Shown: positions 44,108 to 52,929 of the stretch, one piece after another
Layout of the letters: each line of letters begins with the position of its first letter
Numbering within the stretch: position 1 is the first letter of the stretch
DNA from: Undibacterium sp049340185
Lineage (GTDB): Bacteria > Pseudomonadota > Gammaproteobacteria > Burkholderiales > Burkholderiaceae_D
Length of the DNA stretch: 64,000 nt
Reading direction: 5' to 3'
Assembly (NCBI RefSeq): GCF_049340185.1
Contig: NZ_JBMPPC010000005.1
Coordinates: forward strand, 124,001 to 188,000
Notes under the pieces: generated by a model
Seen by the model: only the letters and a program-made list of their open reading frames with translations
Databases searched by the model: none
What the model was told of the DNA's origin: nothing
Translations under genes and position numbers: made by a program

Positions 44108-44806
44108 ATGGCGAAGTTAATCAAAAATCCCCACTCTGAATTATCGGCAGAATTCGTACAGCAAGAGCCAGATGCTCCTGTTGATGCCGCTGCTGACACA
44201 TCCCCCGGCACATCCGGCAAGGCATCTCAGTCCGATGCCACTTTAAATCTCACCAATCATTTCTTGATTGCAATGCCATCGATGCAGGATCCGATTTTTG
44301 GCGGCACAGTGATTTATCTGTGTGAGCACAATCAGCGTGGCGCGATGGGACTGGTCATCAATAAGCCGACTGACATGACGCTAGCGGGTTTATTTGATCG
44401 TATCGATTTAAAACTTGAAATTATTCCTGATTCTCACCCTATGCGCCAGCAGCCTGTGATGTTTGGTGGACCGGTGCAAGATGATCGTGGCTTCGTTTTA
44501 CATGCGCCTGCCGGCAAGTTTTCATCCTCGCTTAGAGTCACGGATCAGATCGCTTTCACTACGTCGCGCGATGTTTTAGAAGCGGTTGCATCGGGTGATG
44601 GCCCTGCGCAAGTCCTGGTCAGTATCGGCTACGCAGGCTGGAGTGCGGGTCAACTTGAGCAGGAAATAGGTGCGAACGGATGGCTGACTGTTGCCGCTGA
44701 TGCCAGGATTATGTTCGAGTTACCAATTGAAGATCGTTTTACCGCTGCGATCAAATTACTCGGTATTGATCCGATGATGCTAGCAGCCGATGCAGGGCAC
44801 GCCTGA
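44108..44806 (+). CDS. algH: UPF0301/AlgH family protein
   Basis: The 232-residue protein has a conserved AlgH/YqgE domain from about residue 50 (FLIAMPSMQDPIFGGTVIYL, then EHNQRGAMGLVINKP). The first ~48 residues are an Ala/Asp/Pro/Ser-rich extension absent from most relatives of about 190 residues. Molecular function is not established; AlgH affects alginate gene expression in Pseudomonas. It starts a five-gene plus-strand operon (algH-ruvX-pyrR-pyrB-pyrC'), with ruvX overlapping its stop. Confidence 0.92.
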   Translation: MAKLIKNPHSELSAEFVQQEPDAPVDAAADTSPGTSGKASQSDATLNLTNHFLIAMPSMQDPIFGGTVIYLCEHNQRGAMGLVINKPTDMTLAGLFDRIDLKLEIIPDSHPMRQQPVMFGGPVQDDRGFVLHAPAGKFSSSLRVTDQIAFTTSRDVLEAVASGDGPAQVLVSIGYAGWSAGQLEQEIGANGWLTVAADARIMFELPIEDRFTAAIKLLGIDPMMLAADAGHA

Positions 44807-45210
44807 TGAATGCTGTCGCCAATGTATCTGGCACCATCCTGGCATTTGATTTCGGATTAAAACGTATTGGAGTCGCAGTCGGTAACACCTTGCTGCGACA
44901 AGCTCAGGCTTTAAAAATCATCAGTGCCGCGACCAACGATGGCAAGTTTAGTGAAATCACACAACTGATCAAAGACTGGCAACCCGTACTATGCGTCGTA
45001 GGCCTACCTACGCATCCTGATGGCGCCGGGCACGAAATGACGCTACGTTGCACCCGATTTGCCAATCAGCTGCACGGTCGTTTTACTGTGCCGACGATCT
45101 TAGTCGATGAACGTTATTCTTCTGCTGTGCTGAGCGCCAAACGCGGCGAACATATTGACGCACAGGCAGCCGCCCTTATTCTGCAACAATATTTTGACCA
45201 GACCCCATGA
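44806..45210 (+). CDS. ruvX: Putative pre-16S rRNA nuclease / Holliday-junction-resolvase fold protein
   Basis: A 134-residue RNase H-fold protein (YqgF/RuvX) with the N-terminal signature ILAFDFGLKRIGVAVGN (first catalytic Asp), VVGLPTHPDGAG, and LVDERYSSA with the Glu/Asp site. In E. coli the family member matures 16S rRNA 5' ends. ATG at 44806 overlaps the algH stop by one nucleotide (TGATG), and its own stop overlaps pyrR. Confidence 0.95.
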   Translation: MNAVANVSGTILAFDFGLKRIGVAVGNTLLRQAQALKIISAATNDGKFSEITQLIKDWQPVLCVVGLPTHPDGAGHEMTLRCTRFANQLHGRFTVPTILVDERYSSAVLSAKRGEHIDAQAAALILQQYFDQTP

Positions 45211-45719
45211 CCTCCTTTACGCAATTACCCGATGCGGAAACGCTCTACCAGCAATTGCTGACACAAATTAAAGCGCGTGTTGCCGCCGATGAGCATCTCG
45301 CTATCGTTGGCATTTACTCTGGCGGCGCCTGGCTGGCAGAGCGTCTGGTCGGTGATCTTGGCCTGAAGGGCAAGCCCGGCTTTATCGATGTTTCATTTTA
45401 CCGTGACGACTATGCGGCTAAAGGCTTGCACGCTGAAGTGAAGCCTAGTCAGATTCCGTTCGATGTCGATGGCGCCAGCATTATTCTGGTCGATGACGTG
45501 CTCTACACGGGACGCACAACACGCGCCGCAATTAATGAATTATTTGACTATGGTCGTCCCGCAAAAATCATGCTGGCGGCTCTGGTCGACAGAGGCGGGC
45601 GCGAGTTGCCGATTGCGGCAGATTTCGTCGCCCATACTGCCGAATTTGAAAAAAACTGCTCCGTCAATCTGCAGCGTGCAGACGGTGGTCAACTTAGCTT
45701 CTCGATAGATCATGCATAA
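45207..45719 (+). CDS. pyrR: PyrR-type regulator / uracil phosphoribosyltransferase
   Basis: A 170-residue type I phosphoribosyltransferase fold with the PRPP loop ILVDDVLYTGRTTRAAI (about 92-108). In Bacillus PyrR binds pyr mRNA to attenuate transcription and has weak uracil phosphoribosyltransferase activity; in betaproteobacteria its regulatory role is less clear. It overlaps ruvX by 4 nt and pyrB by 8 nt. I see no obvious attenuator-type leader in front of pyrB, since the genes overlap. Confidence 0.94.
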   Translation: MTSFTQLPDAETLYQQLLTQIKARVAADEHLAIVGIYSGGAWLAERLVGDLGLKGKPGFIDVSFYRDDYAAKGLHAEVKPSQIPFDVDGASIILVDDVLYTGRTTRAAINELFDYGRPAKIMLAALVDRGGRELPIAADFVAHTAEFEKNCSVNLQRADGGQLSFSIDHA

Positions 45720-46671
45720 TCCCCAGCTCAATAAAAACGGCGAACTCCAGCATCTGCTGACCATCGATGGCTTGCCAAAATCCATCGTCAATCACATTCT
45801 GGATACGGCCTCCTCCTTCGTTAGCGTGAGTGACCGCGAAGTCAAAAAAGTCCCGTTGATGCGCGGTAAAAGCGTGTTCAATCTGTTTTTTGAAAACTCG
45901 ACACGCACCCGCACCACGTTTGAGATTGCCTCCAAACGTTTGTCTGCCGATGTCATTAATCTGAACATTGCCGCATCAAGTACGAGCAAAGGCGAATCAC
46001 TACTCGATACCATCGACAATCTGGCGGCGATGCATGCCGATATGTTCGTGGTACGTCATGCGACTTCGGGTGCGCCCTTCCTGATCGCCAAACACCTGAA
46101 CGACACCAGACAAAATCATGTTCACGTAGTCAACGCCGGTGATGGTCGTCATGCCCACCCGACTCAGGGTTTGCTGGACATGTACACCATTCGTCACTAC
46201 AAAAAAGATTTCACCAATCTCACGGTGGCGATTGTCGGCGACGTATTACACAGTCGCGTTGCACGATCGGATATTCATGCACTGACGACGCTCGGCGTGC
46301 CAGAGGTGCGTGTGATCGGGCCACGTACCTTGTTGCCGGGCGGTCTGGAGCAAATGGGCGTACGCGTCTTCAATAACATGGACGAAGGTCTCAAAGGTGT
46401 GGATGTCATTATCATGCTGCGCTTACAGAACGAGCGTATGAGCGGTGCCTTGCTTCCTTCGGCACAAGAATATTTTAAGAGTTATGGACTGACGCCGGAG
46501 CGCCTGGCGCTGGCAAAGCCTGATGCGATTGTTATGCATCCCGGGCCGATGAATCGCGGTGTTGAGATTGATTCCGCTGTAGCCGACGGCCCGCAAGCAG
46601 TGATCTTGCCGCAGGTGACATTCGGTATTGCTGTGCGCATGGCGGTCATGAGCATTGTTGCGGGCAATTAG
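45712..46671 (+). CDS. pyrB: Aspartate carbamoyltransferase catalytic subunit
   Basis: A 319-residue enzyme with the carbamoyl-phosphate site FENSTRTRTTFEIASKRL (about 60-77) and the aspartate-loop region GDGRHAHPTQGLLDMYT. It makes carbamoyl aspartate from carbamoyl phosphate and aspartate in de novo pyrimidine synthesis. No regulatory pyrI follows; the next gene is a dihydroorotase-like protein without zinc ligands, as in Pseudomonas-type class A ATCase complexes of PyrB with inactive PyrC'. Confidence 0.97.
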   Translation: MHNPQLNKNGELQHLLTIDGLPKSIVNHILDTASSFVSVSDREVKKVPLMRGKSVFNLFFENSTRTRTTFEIASKRLSADVINLNIAASSTSKGESLLDTIDNLAAMHADMFVVRHATSGAPFLIAKHLNDTRQNHVHVVNAGDGRHAHPTQGLLDMYTIRHYKKDFTNLTVAIVGDVLHSRVARSDIHALTTLGVPEVRVIGPRTLLPGGLEQMGVRVFNNMDEGLKGVDVIIMLRLQNERMSGALLPSAQEYFKSYGLTPERLALAKPDAIVMHPGPMNRGVEIDSAVADGPQAVILPQVTFGIAVRMAVMSIVAGN

Positions 46672-46790
46672 CCATTCTGCTGACAACACAAGCGAACACC
46701 GCGAATATCCACGGCGCAGCACGCAACATAGTGTCAGTATGCGCGGGATCGCAAGCAAAAATAAGCGAAAAAACACGTGAAAGAACAAGT

Positions 46791-48074
46791 ATGAAAATAC
46801 ATATCAAAAACGGTCGTCTGATCGATCCTGCGAATCAGGTCGATGCAGTGAAAGATGTATTTATCGCCGCTGGCAAGATTGTGGCGGTTGGTCAGGCGCC
46901 TGCCGATTTCGTTGCGAATAAAACGATTGATGCGACGGGATTGGTCGTCGCACCTGGCCTGGTCGATCTGAGTGCCCGCTTGCGTGAGCCGGGATTCGAG
47001 TACAAAGCAACGCTGGAATCCGAGTTGCAGGCCGCCATGCGCGGCGGTGTCACGAGTCTGGTCTGTCCGCCCGATACCGACCCTGTGCTGGATGAATCCG
47101 GTCTGGTCGAGATGCTCAAGCAGCGCGCCAGGGTACAGAATAAAGCTCATGTTTATCCCCTGGGTGCGCTCACTATCGGGCTGAAGGGCGAAGCACTGAC
47201 AGAAATGGCCGCACTGACTGATGCCGGTTGTATCGGTTTTTCGCAAGCCGAAGTCACGATTGCCGATACCAATGTGTTGCAGCGCGCTTTGCAATATGCC
47301 AGTACATTTGGCTACACCGTCTGGCTGCGTCCACAAGATGCCTTCATCGGCAAAGGTGGCGTAGCGCATAGCGGGCCTCTGGCATCACGCCTTGGCTTGG
47401 CTGGTGTGCCCGTGATGTCGGAGACGATCGCTCTGCATACCTTATTCGAACTTATGCGGGCGACTGGCGCCAAAGTGCATCTGTGCCGCATTTCGTCCGC
47501 TGCGGGCCTGGAACTGATCCGGCAGGCGAAGAAAGAGGGACTGCTTCTGACCTGCGATGTCGGCGCACATCATGTGCATCTGACTGATGCGGATATTGGG
47601 TACTTCGATTCGAATGCCCGTCTGACGCCGCCCTTACGCACTCAGCGTGATCGCGATGCGATTCGCCAGGCTTTGCTGGATGGCACGATTGACGCCATTT
47701 GCTCTGACCATACTCCGGTTGATGATGATGAAAAACTGCTGCCGTTCGCCGAAGCCTCACCTGGTGCAACAGGGCTGGAGTTGCTACTCTCGCTGTCATT
47801 GAAATGGGCGGAAGAGAGTCGTGGCGATGTGTCGTTATCGCAAATGCTGTCGACTATTACGCATGCTGCGGCGAAGGTTGCTGGCCTGAGTTGCGGTCAA
47901 CTGGCTGTCGGATGTGTCGCTGACGTCTGCCTGTTTGACCCCGCGACGCGCTGGACAGTCGATGCCAAAGTGTTGGCGAGTCAGGGCAAGCATACCCCTT
48001 TCCTTGGCTATGAATTGCCCGGCGTCGTGAAGACAACGATCGTCTCTGGTCATATCGCGTTTGATGCGTCTTAA
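46791..48074 (+). CDS. pyrX: Catalytically inactive dihydroorotase homologue (PyrC'/PyrX)
   Basis: A 427-residue amidohydrolase-fold protein. The zinc-binding DxHxH signature of active dihydroorotase is missing: the segment reads LVDLSARLREPGFE (57-70), so the two His positions hold Ser61 and Arg63. SDHTP near residue 305 is kept. Such PyrC' proteins are structural partners that assemble and stabilise aspartate carbamoyltransferase. ATG at 46791 is preferred to the upstream GTG at 46731 because MKIHIKNGRLIDP begins the conserved domain. An active pyrC must lie elsewhere. Confidence 0.9.
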   Translation: MKIHIKNGRLIDPANQVDAVKDVFIAAGKIVAVGQAPADFVANKTIDATGLVVAPGLVDLSARLREPGFEYKATLESELQAAMRGGVTSLVCPPDTDPVLDESGLVEMLKQRARVQNKAHVYPLGALTIGLKGEALTEMAALTDAGCIGFSQAEVTIADTNVLQRALQYASTFGYTVWLRPQDAFIGKGGVAHSGPLASRLGLAGVPVMSETIALHTLFELMRATGAKVHLCRISSAAGLELIRQAKKEGLLLTCDVGAHHVHLTDADIGYFDSNARLTPPLRTQRDRDAIRQALLDGTIDAICSDHTPVDDDEKLLPFAEASPGATGLELLLSLSLKWAEESRGDVSLSQMLSTITHAAAKVAGLSCGQLAVGCVADVCLFDPATRWTVDAKVLASQGKHTPFLGYELPGVVKTTIVSGHIAFDAS

Positions 48075-48089
48075 GTGTAGCTCCATTCA

Positions 48090-48122
48090 AACTCAGTTGA
48101 GATTCGGTTGAAACTCAGTTGA
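48090..48122. repeat. Degenerate 11-bp tandem repeat, three units
   Basis: AACTCAGTTGA, GATTCGGTTGA and AACTCAGTTGA follow one another directly, starting 16 nt after the pyrX stop. Units 1 and 3 are identical; the middle unit is diverged. Confidence 0.7.
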
Positions 48123-48133
48123 GGTTTCTGAGT

Positions 48134-48161
48134 GTCAGATCAGATTCAATGCTGATCTGAC
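48134..48161. terminator. Candidate terminator hairpin after the pyr operon
   Basis: A perfect 10-bp stem GTCAGATCAG/CTGATCTGAC with an 8-nt loop lies 60 nt after the pyrX stop. No T-run follows (CGTGTCC), so it may be factor-assisted. The remaining non-coding DNA to 48320 shows no further recognisable element. Confidence 0.45.
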
Positions 48162-48320
48162 CGTGTCCATGGGCCGATGTCGCTTAAAAGCTGCATGTAA
48201 CGCAAAAATATGCCGCAGTATCAATAAATAGGGGAGTATCGGCATAAAATGCCTTGATTGCGCAGATTATATCTACGTTATTAAAAATACTCCCACTCAG
48301 TATATAAAAACAGGATAGGC

Positions 48321-49055
48321 ATGATAGCTTGGCGTTTCGCACGGGTAGTGATCCATTTATTCGCTGGATTATTGACCTGTGCTGTGGTGTTTCCTTTTAC
48401 ATCGGTACAGACGCACGAGCGCCTGGTGCGTCGCTGGTCGCAAAAACTACTCACGATTTGTACAGTCACGGTAGTGTTTAAAGACCTGAGTGATGGCGCC
48501 GTCGCAGAGCGGGCGATGATCGTATCGAATCATGTTTCCTGGCTTGATATTTTCGTTATTAACACGTTGCATCCCTGTCATTTCGTTGCCAAGTCCGATA
48601 TCCGCGACTGGCCTTTGCTTGGCTGGTTATGCGAAAAAGCCGGTACGATTTTTCTCAAGCGCGGCAGACAGCGCGACGTGCGCCGTATCTACGAAGGTCT
48701 GGTGCATCAGATCGAAGCTGGCAAGCGCATCGCTTTCTTCCCCGAAGGCACGACTGCCGCACAAGGTAATGTATTGCCGTTCCATGCGAACTTATTTGAA
48801 GCCGCAATAGAAGCGCATGTCCCGGTACAGCCGCTGGTTGTGCGCTATGTGGATGCGCAAGGGCGCTTGCATGCAGCTGCTGATTTTATCGGTGACATGA
48901 CGTTTGTCGACAGTATGCATGCGATTTTACGCGCACCTAAAATGACGGCTGAGCTCGTCAGATTGCCGTCGATTTCTACCGACGGTGCCCACCGTCGCGA
49001 AGTCGCGCTGGTCGCGCGGGTGGCTGTGATGAAGCAGCTCGGTATCGCGGAATAA
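48321..49055 (+). CDS. plsC: 1-acyl-sn-glycerol-3-phosphate acyltransferase
   Basis: A 244-residue membrane acyltransferase with an N-terminal hydrophobic helix (about 5-27). The catalytic NHxxxxD motif is in SNHVSWLDIF (about 71-80), and the acceptor-site motif is FFPEGTTAAQGN (about 138-149). It acylates lysophosphatidate to phosphatidate at the inner membrane. The ribosome site AGGATAGG precedes the ATG. Confidence 0.94.
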   Translation: MIAWRFARVVIHLFAGLLTCAVVFPFTSVQTHERLVRRWSQKLLTICTVTVVFKDLSDGAVAERAMIVSNHVSWLDIFVINTLHPCHFVAKSDIRDWPLLGWLCEKAGTIFLKRGRQRDVRRIYEGLVHQIEAGKRIAFFPEGTTAAQGNVLPFHANLFEAAIEAHVPVQPLVVRYVDAQGRLHAAADFIGDMTFVDSMHAILRAPKMTAELVRLPSISTDGAHRREVALVARVAVMKQLGIAE

Positions 49056-49070
49056 GTTCGCGGAATAAGC
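49045..49070. repeat. 13-bp tandem duplication containing the plsC stop
   Basis: TCGCGGAATAAGT (49045-49057) is followed by TCGCGGAATAAGC (49058-49070), 12 of 13 identical. The first copy contains the last codons and TAA stop of plsC, so the stop region itself has been duplicated. Confidence 0.75.
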
Positions 49071-49089
49071 TCACCAGATAAACCGCGGT

Positions 49090-49115
49090 GTCAGAACAAA
49101 ATGTCAGAGCAAAAA
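49090..49115. repeat. 13-bp tandem duplication next to the apaH stop
   Basis: GTCAGAACAAAAT (49090-49102) is followed by GTCAGAGCAAAAA (49103-49115), 11 of 13 identical, ending 1 nt from the apaH stop codon on the minus strand. Confidence 0.7.
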
Positions 49116-49116
49116 C

Positions 49117-49962
49117 CTAACCAGGCTCCTGCTGCTGCGGACAATCGATCTGTACGACATCTCTGTTTCTTAAGGATACGCCGGTTAATTTCCCACCCCA
49201 TACACAGCCGGTATCGAGGCTGATCAGGTTGGGGCGCAGGACCAGTCCCATAGTTGACCAGTGGCCGAAGACCAGCGTGTGGTCCGCACTTGCTCTCGGC
49301 AGGTCAAACCATGGCGCATATCCCGCCGGTGCCGTTCCGACGCCATCTTTGCTCGCAAAATCCATGATTCCGTCACTGCTGCAAAACCGCATGCGTGTCA
49401 GCGCATTGATGATGCAGCGATAGCGGTCCGCGCCTTGTAAATGATCATTCCACTGGTTCGGTGTATTGCCATACATCTGACGTAACAGGCTGATCCAGTT
49501 CTCGCTTTGTAATTGAGTCGTAACCTCTTGCGCCAGCGACAGCGTTTGTTGCACTGACCATTGCGGGAAAACACCGGCGTGTATCAGCAGATGATCGTCA
49601 AGACAGATCGCCAGCGGGCGATGGCGCAGCCAGTCAAGTAAGTCGTCACGATCAGGCGCCTGCAGAATGTCGTCCAGCGTATCGCTGCGATGAGCGGGGC
49701 GTATGCCATTGGCTACCGCCAGCAAATGCAGATCGTGGTTGCCCAGCACGCTGTCAGCACGACCTTGCTCATGTAACTGTTTTACAAGACGCAGCGTTGC
49801 CAGCGATTGTGGCCCGCGATTGACAAGGTCACCTGCAAATAACAAGCGTGCTTGCGGAGACTGTTGTTCTATCTTGGTGAGCAGTTGCTGTAGCTGCTCA
49901 CAGCAACCTTGAATGTCGCCGATGACGTAGGTGTCGACATGGCCTGATGGTGCTGTGTGCAT
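49117..49962 (-). CDS. apaH: Symmetrical bis(5'-nucleosyl)-tetraphosphatase
   Basis: A 281-residue metallophosphatase with the motifs YVIGDIQGC (metal-binding D and Q region), LLFAGDLVNRGPQSLATL, VLGNHDLHLLA and LLIHAGVFPQW. It hydrolyses Ap4A to two ADP; ApaH can also remove Np4 caps from RNA. It lies downstream of hemH on the minus strand, with a short gap. Confidence 0.97.
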   Translation of the reverse strand: MHTAPSGHVDTYVIGDIQGCCEQLQQLLTKIEQQSPQARLLFAGDLVNRGPQSLATLRLVKQLHEQGRADSVLGNHDLHLLAVANGIRPAHRSDTLDDILQAPDRDDLLDWLRHRPLAICLDDHLLIHAGVFPQWSVQQTLSLAQEVTTQLQSENWISLLRQMYGNTPNQWNDHLQGADRYRCIINALTRMRFCSSDGIMDFASKDGVGTAPAGYAPWFDLPRASADHTLVFGHWSTMGLVLRPNLISLDTGCVWGGKLTGVSLRNRDVVQIDCPQQQEPG

Positions 49963-49982
49963 AATCTATCCGGCTATCGGGC

Positions 49983-51089
49983 TCAGTGATCTGCACCAAG
50001 ACGCTTGGATTCTGAGCGGCTGATCAGGGCATCTTGTTTTTGCTTGTCTCGCATGCTGACAGTCATCATCGTTGGCCAGCCAATCAGGTGTTGCTCAGTA
50101 ATTTCAGCAAGTGCGCGCAGCCACTCAGGTGATTCGTTGAGGCAAGGAATATAGCTAAATTCTTTACCGCCTGCATGCAAGAATTCATCGCGGACTTCCA
50201 TGGCGATTTCCTCCAATGTTTCAAGGCAATCAGCGATGAAGCCAGGGCATACTACATCGATCCGTTTGATGCCTTGTTGAGCCAAGGCTTTCACCGTGGG
50301 GGCGGTGTAGGGTTGCAGCCATTCGGCACGCCCGAGTCGCGACTGGAAGGTGACGACATACTGATCTTTGCTGAGGCCCAGTTGTTCTGCCAGCAGGCGC
50401 GCGGTTTTGTAGCATTCGCAATGGTAGGGATCGCCGCGCATTAAAAACGCTTTTGGCAAGCCATGAAAACTCATGACTAGTTTTTCGGGACGCCCGTTAT
50501 TTTGCCAGTGGTTCATGATCGACAAACGCAGAGCGCGGATATACGCATCATGGTCATGGTAACTGCGCACCAGGCGTAGCTCTGGCATGTTTCGGGTACG
50601 CTGATAATGGCTGAAAACGGCATCGGCGTTAGAGCCCGTTGTGGTCGCTGAGTATTGCGGATAGGCAGGCAAAATCAAAATCCGTTCGCAGCCTTCTTCT
50701 TTTAGTTTTTGCAGCACCGTCGGGATATTTGGCGAGCCATAGCGCATGGCATATGCAACTTGTACTTCATGTCCACGCTCACCCAGATAGCCTTTGAGCA
50801 AGATGGCCTGTTTTTCGGTATGGACTTTCAGCGGAGAGCCGTCCTTACTCCAGATCGAGGCATATTTTTTCGCTGACTGACCTGAGCGAAATGGCAGAAT
50901 GATCAGGTTCAAGATGCACCACCAGATCAGACGCGGCACTTCGACAACCCTCGGATCCCATAAAAATTCTTTCAGATAGCGCCGGACTGCAGACGTGGTT
51001 GGTGCATCCGGTGTACCAAGGTTAATCAGGACGACGCCGGTTTTAGTGGCTTTGCCGTGCGTATAGTCAGGTTCTTTCAGGAAGCGCAT
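49983..51089 (-). CDS. hemH: Ferrochelatase
   Basis: The 368-residue enzyme inserts Fe2+ into protoporphyrin IX, the last heme step. Motifs are TGVVLINLGTPDAPTTSAVR at the N-terminus, LILPAYPQYSATTTGS, MSFHGLPKAFLMRGDPYHCE (catalytic His) and VCPGFIADCLETLEEI (second conserved region with Glu). The length and motifs are normal for proteobacteria. Confidence 0.97.
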   Translation of the reverse strand: MRFLKEPDYTHGKATKTGVVLINLGTPDAPTTSAVRRYLKEFLWDPRVVEVPRLIWWCILNLIILPFRSGQSAKKYASIWSKDGSPLKVHTEKQAILLKGYLGERGHEVQVAYAMRYGSPNIPTVLQKLKEEGCERILILPAYPQYSATTTGSNADAVFSHYQRTRNMPELRLVRSYHDHDAYIRALRLSIMNHWQNNGRPEKLVMSFHGLPKAFLMRGDPYHCECYKTARLLAEQLGLSKDQYVVTFQSRLGRAEWLQPYTAPTVKALAQQGIKRIDVVCPGFIADCLETLEEIAMEVRDEFLHAGGKEFSYIPCLNESPEWLRALAEITEQHLIGWPTMMTVSMRDKQKQDALISRSESKRLGADH

Positions 51090-51170
51090 AGGTATTTTAG
51101 TAATCTTATTGGTGGTGTTAAAGTTTTTCGCAGTTGAACTGAGCTGGTCATGGTCAAAGCATTCGCTGGT

Positions 51171-52817
51171 TCAGGATGCCAGCAATTCCCGGGCATGTTT
51201 GCGCGTGGTCGCGGTGATTTCGATACCGCCTAGCATACGGGCAATTTCTTCTACGCGTTGCTTAGAATCGAGCCGGTCGATCTGCGATTGGGTTTTACCG
51301 TTGCTGCTGTCTTTGCTGACCTGAAAATGCTGATTTGCCTGACTCGCCACTTGCGGTAAATGCGTCACGCACAGCACCTGACGGTCTTGTCCCAGACGTT
51401 TAAGCAGGCGTCCCACGACTTCAGCAACGCCGCCTCCGATGCCGCTATCAACTTCGTCAAAGATTAGCGTCGGCGTCGCTGTCGCACATGAGGTAATCAC
51501 CGAGATCGCCAGCGAGATGCGGGCGAGTTCACCCCCTGATGCCACTTTAGCGAGGGAGCGCGGTTGCACTCCGGCGTGACCTGCCACCTGGAATTCGACC
51601 TGTTCCAGCCCGTGACTAGCCGCTTCGCAAGGATGCAGGGCAATCGCAAAACTACCACCACTCATACTGAGATCCTGCATAGCGGTGGTGACTGCGGCAG
51701 CTAATTCTTTTGCTACTTTGTGACGCGCTTTGGATAGTTTTTGTGCGACCTGTTCATAGGCAGCATAGGCATTTTTCTCCTGCGTTTTGAGTGCATCGAT
51801 ATCGGAGGCATCGGCTAACTGCTGCAATTGCTCAGAGAGAATCGCCAGCTCCAGATGTAGAGATTCTGGTGCAACATGGAAGCGCCGCGCCGTGGCGTGC
51901 ATGATTTCTAAGCGCGCTTCAACGGTACGTAAGCGAGCCGGATCCAGTTCAATCCGGTTCAGGTAGTCATTCAATGCGTAGCTGGTTTCCTGCAAATTGA
52001 TGCGGGCAGAATCGAGTGCATCGACGACCGGTTGCAGCGCTACATCGTATTCGACCAGTTTCAATAAACGCTGATGCAGCGACGAGAGTTGCGACAGCAT
52101 GGGATGATCGGTTTCTGAAATCAGATCGGCAGCTTCCTGCACACCTTCAAGCAAGCTGGCAGCATGCGCCAGACGGCTGTGCTCGTGGGTGATGCTCTCC
52201 CATTCACCGGCTTGAATTTGTAATTTGTCGAGTTCTTTCACCTGCCATTCCAGGCGCTCGTGCTCTAGTAATACATTTTTTGAATCGCGCTCAAACTCTT
52301 CTCTTTGCTTGACCAGATTACGCCACACCTTGAATAATTTGCCAGCTTCTTGCGCTTGCGTTTGCAAGCCACCCTGCATATCGAGCAGTGCCCGTTGTGC
52401 TTCTGATTTCAATAAAGACTGATGTGCATGCTGACCGTGGATGTCAACCAGTAATTCACCAAGTTCACGCAACTGACCTGCTGTTGCCGGTATGCCGTTG
52501 ATGTAGGCTTTTGAGCGGCCGGCATTATCAATCACACGACGCAGCATCAGTTCATGGTCGTCATTAGCAAAATCGTTTTCGTTTAGCCAGGCGGTTGTGT
52601 TTTGATCAACCGAGAACTCAGCACAGATGTCGGCGCGTGCTGCACCCTCACGTACCATGCTGGCATCACCGCGCCCTCCGAGGCTCAGGCTCAGGGCATC
52701 AATCAGAATGGATTTACCTGCACCGGTCTCCCCCGTAAAGACGGTGAAACCCGCAGAAAATTCAAGTTCTATCGCATCGACGATAACAAAATCACGGATA
52801 GCAAGCGTGCGCAGCAT
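51171..52817 (-). CDS. recN: DNA repair protein RecN
   Basis: A 548-residue SMC-like ATPase: N-terminal Walker A FTGETGAGKSILIDAL (about 29-44), a central coiled coil (about 150-380), an ABC signature region ARSLAKVASGGELARISLAI, and Walker B TLIFDEVDSGIGG. It acts in double-strand-break repair. It starts 112 nt downstream of the nadK stop, the common nadK-recN pair. Confidence 0.97.
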   Translation of the reverse strand: MLRTLAIRDFVIVDAIELEFSAGFTVFTGETGAGKSILIDALSLSLGGRGDASMVREGAARADICAEFSVDQNTTAWLNENDFANDDHELMLRRVIDNAGRSKAYINGIPATAGQLRELGELLVDIHGQHAHQSLLKSEAQRALLDMQGGLQTQAQEAGKLFKVWRNLVKQREEFERDSKNVLLEHERLEWQVKELDKLQIQAGEWESITHEHSRLAHAASLLEGVQEAADLISETDHPMLSQLSSLHQRLLKLVEYDVALQPVVDALDSARINLQETSYALNDYLNRIELDPARLRTVEARLEIMHATARRFHVAPESLHLELAILSEQLQQLADASDIDALKTQEKNAYAAYEQVAQKLSKARHKVAKELAAAVTTAMQDLSMSGGSFAIALHPCEAASHGLEQVEFQVAGHAGVQPRSLAKVASGGELARISLAISVITSCATATPTLIFDEVDSGIGGGVAEVVGRLLKRLGQDRQVLCVTHLPQVASQANQHFQVSKDSSNGKTQSQIDRLDSKQRVEEIARMLGGIEITATTRKHARELLAS

Positions 52818-52929
52818 AGGTGGTTACAGGGATAAGAAATTGAAGAAAACTGGAGTCGTCACCCAGGAAAAGGTGAGTAATCATACTCGCCGCACCGATC
52901 GTTCAGGGGCAGCAGAGCATCATTCTATT

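Noticed and set aside
48180..48320. Possible small RNA or leader before plsC
   Set aside because: Only AT-rich sequence with a weak GGGGAGTATCGGCAT region is present; no promoter-terminator pair could be identified.
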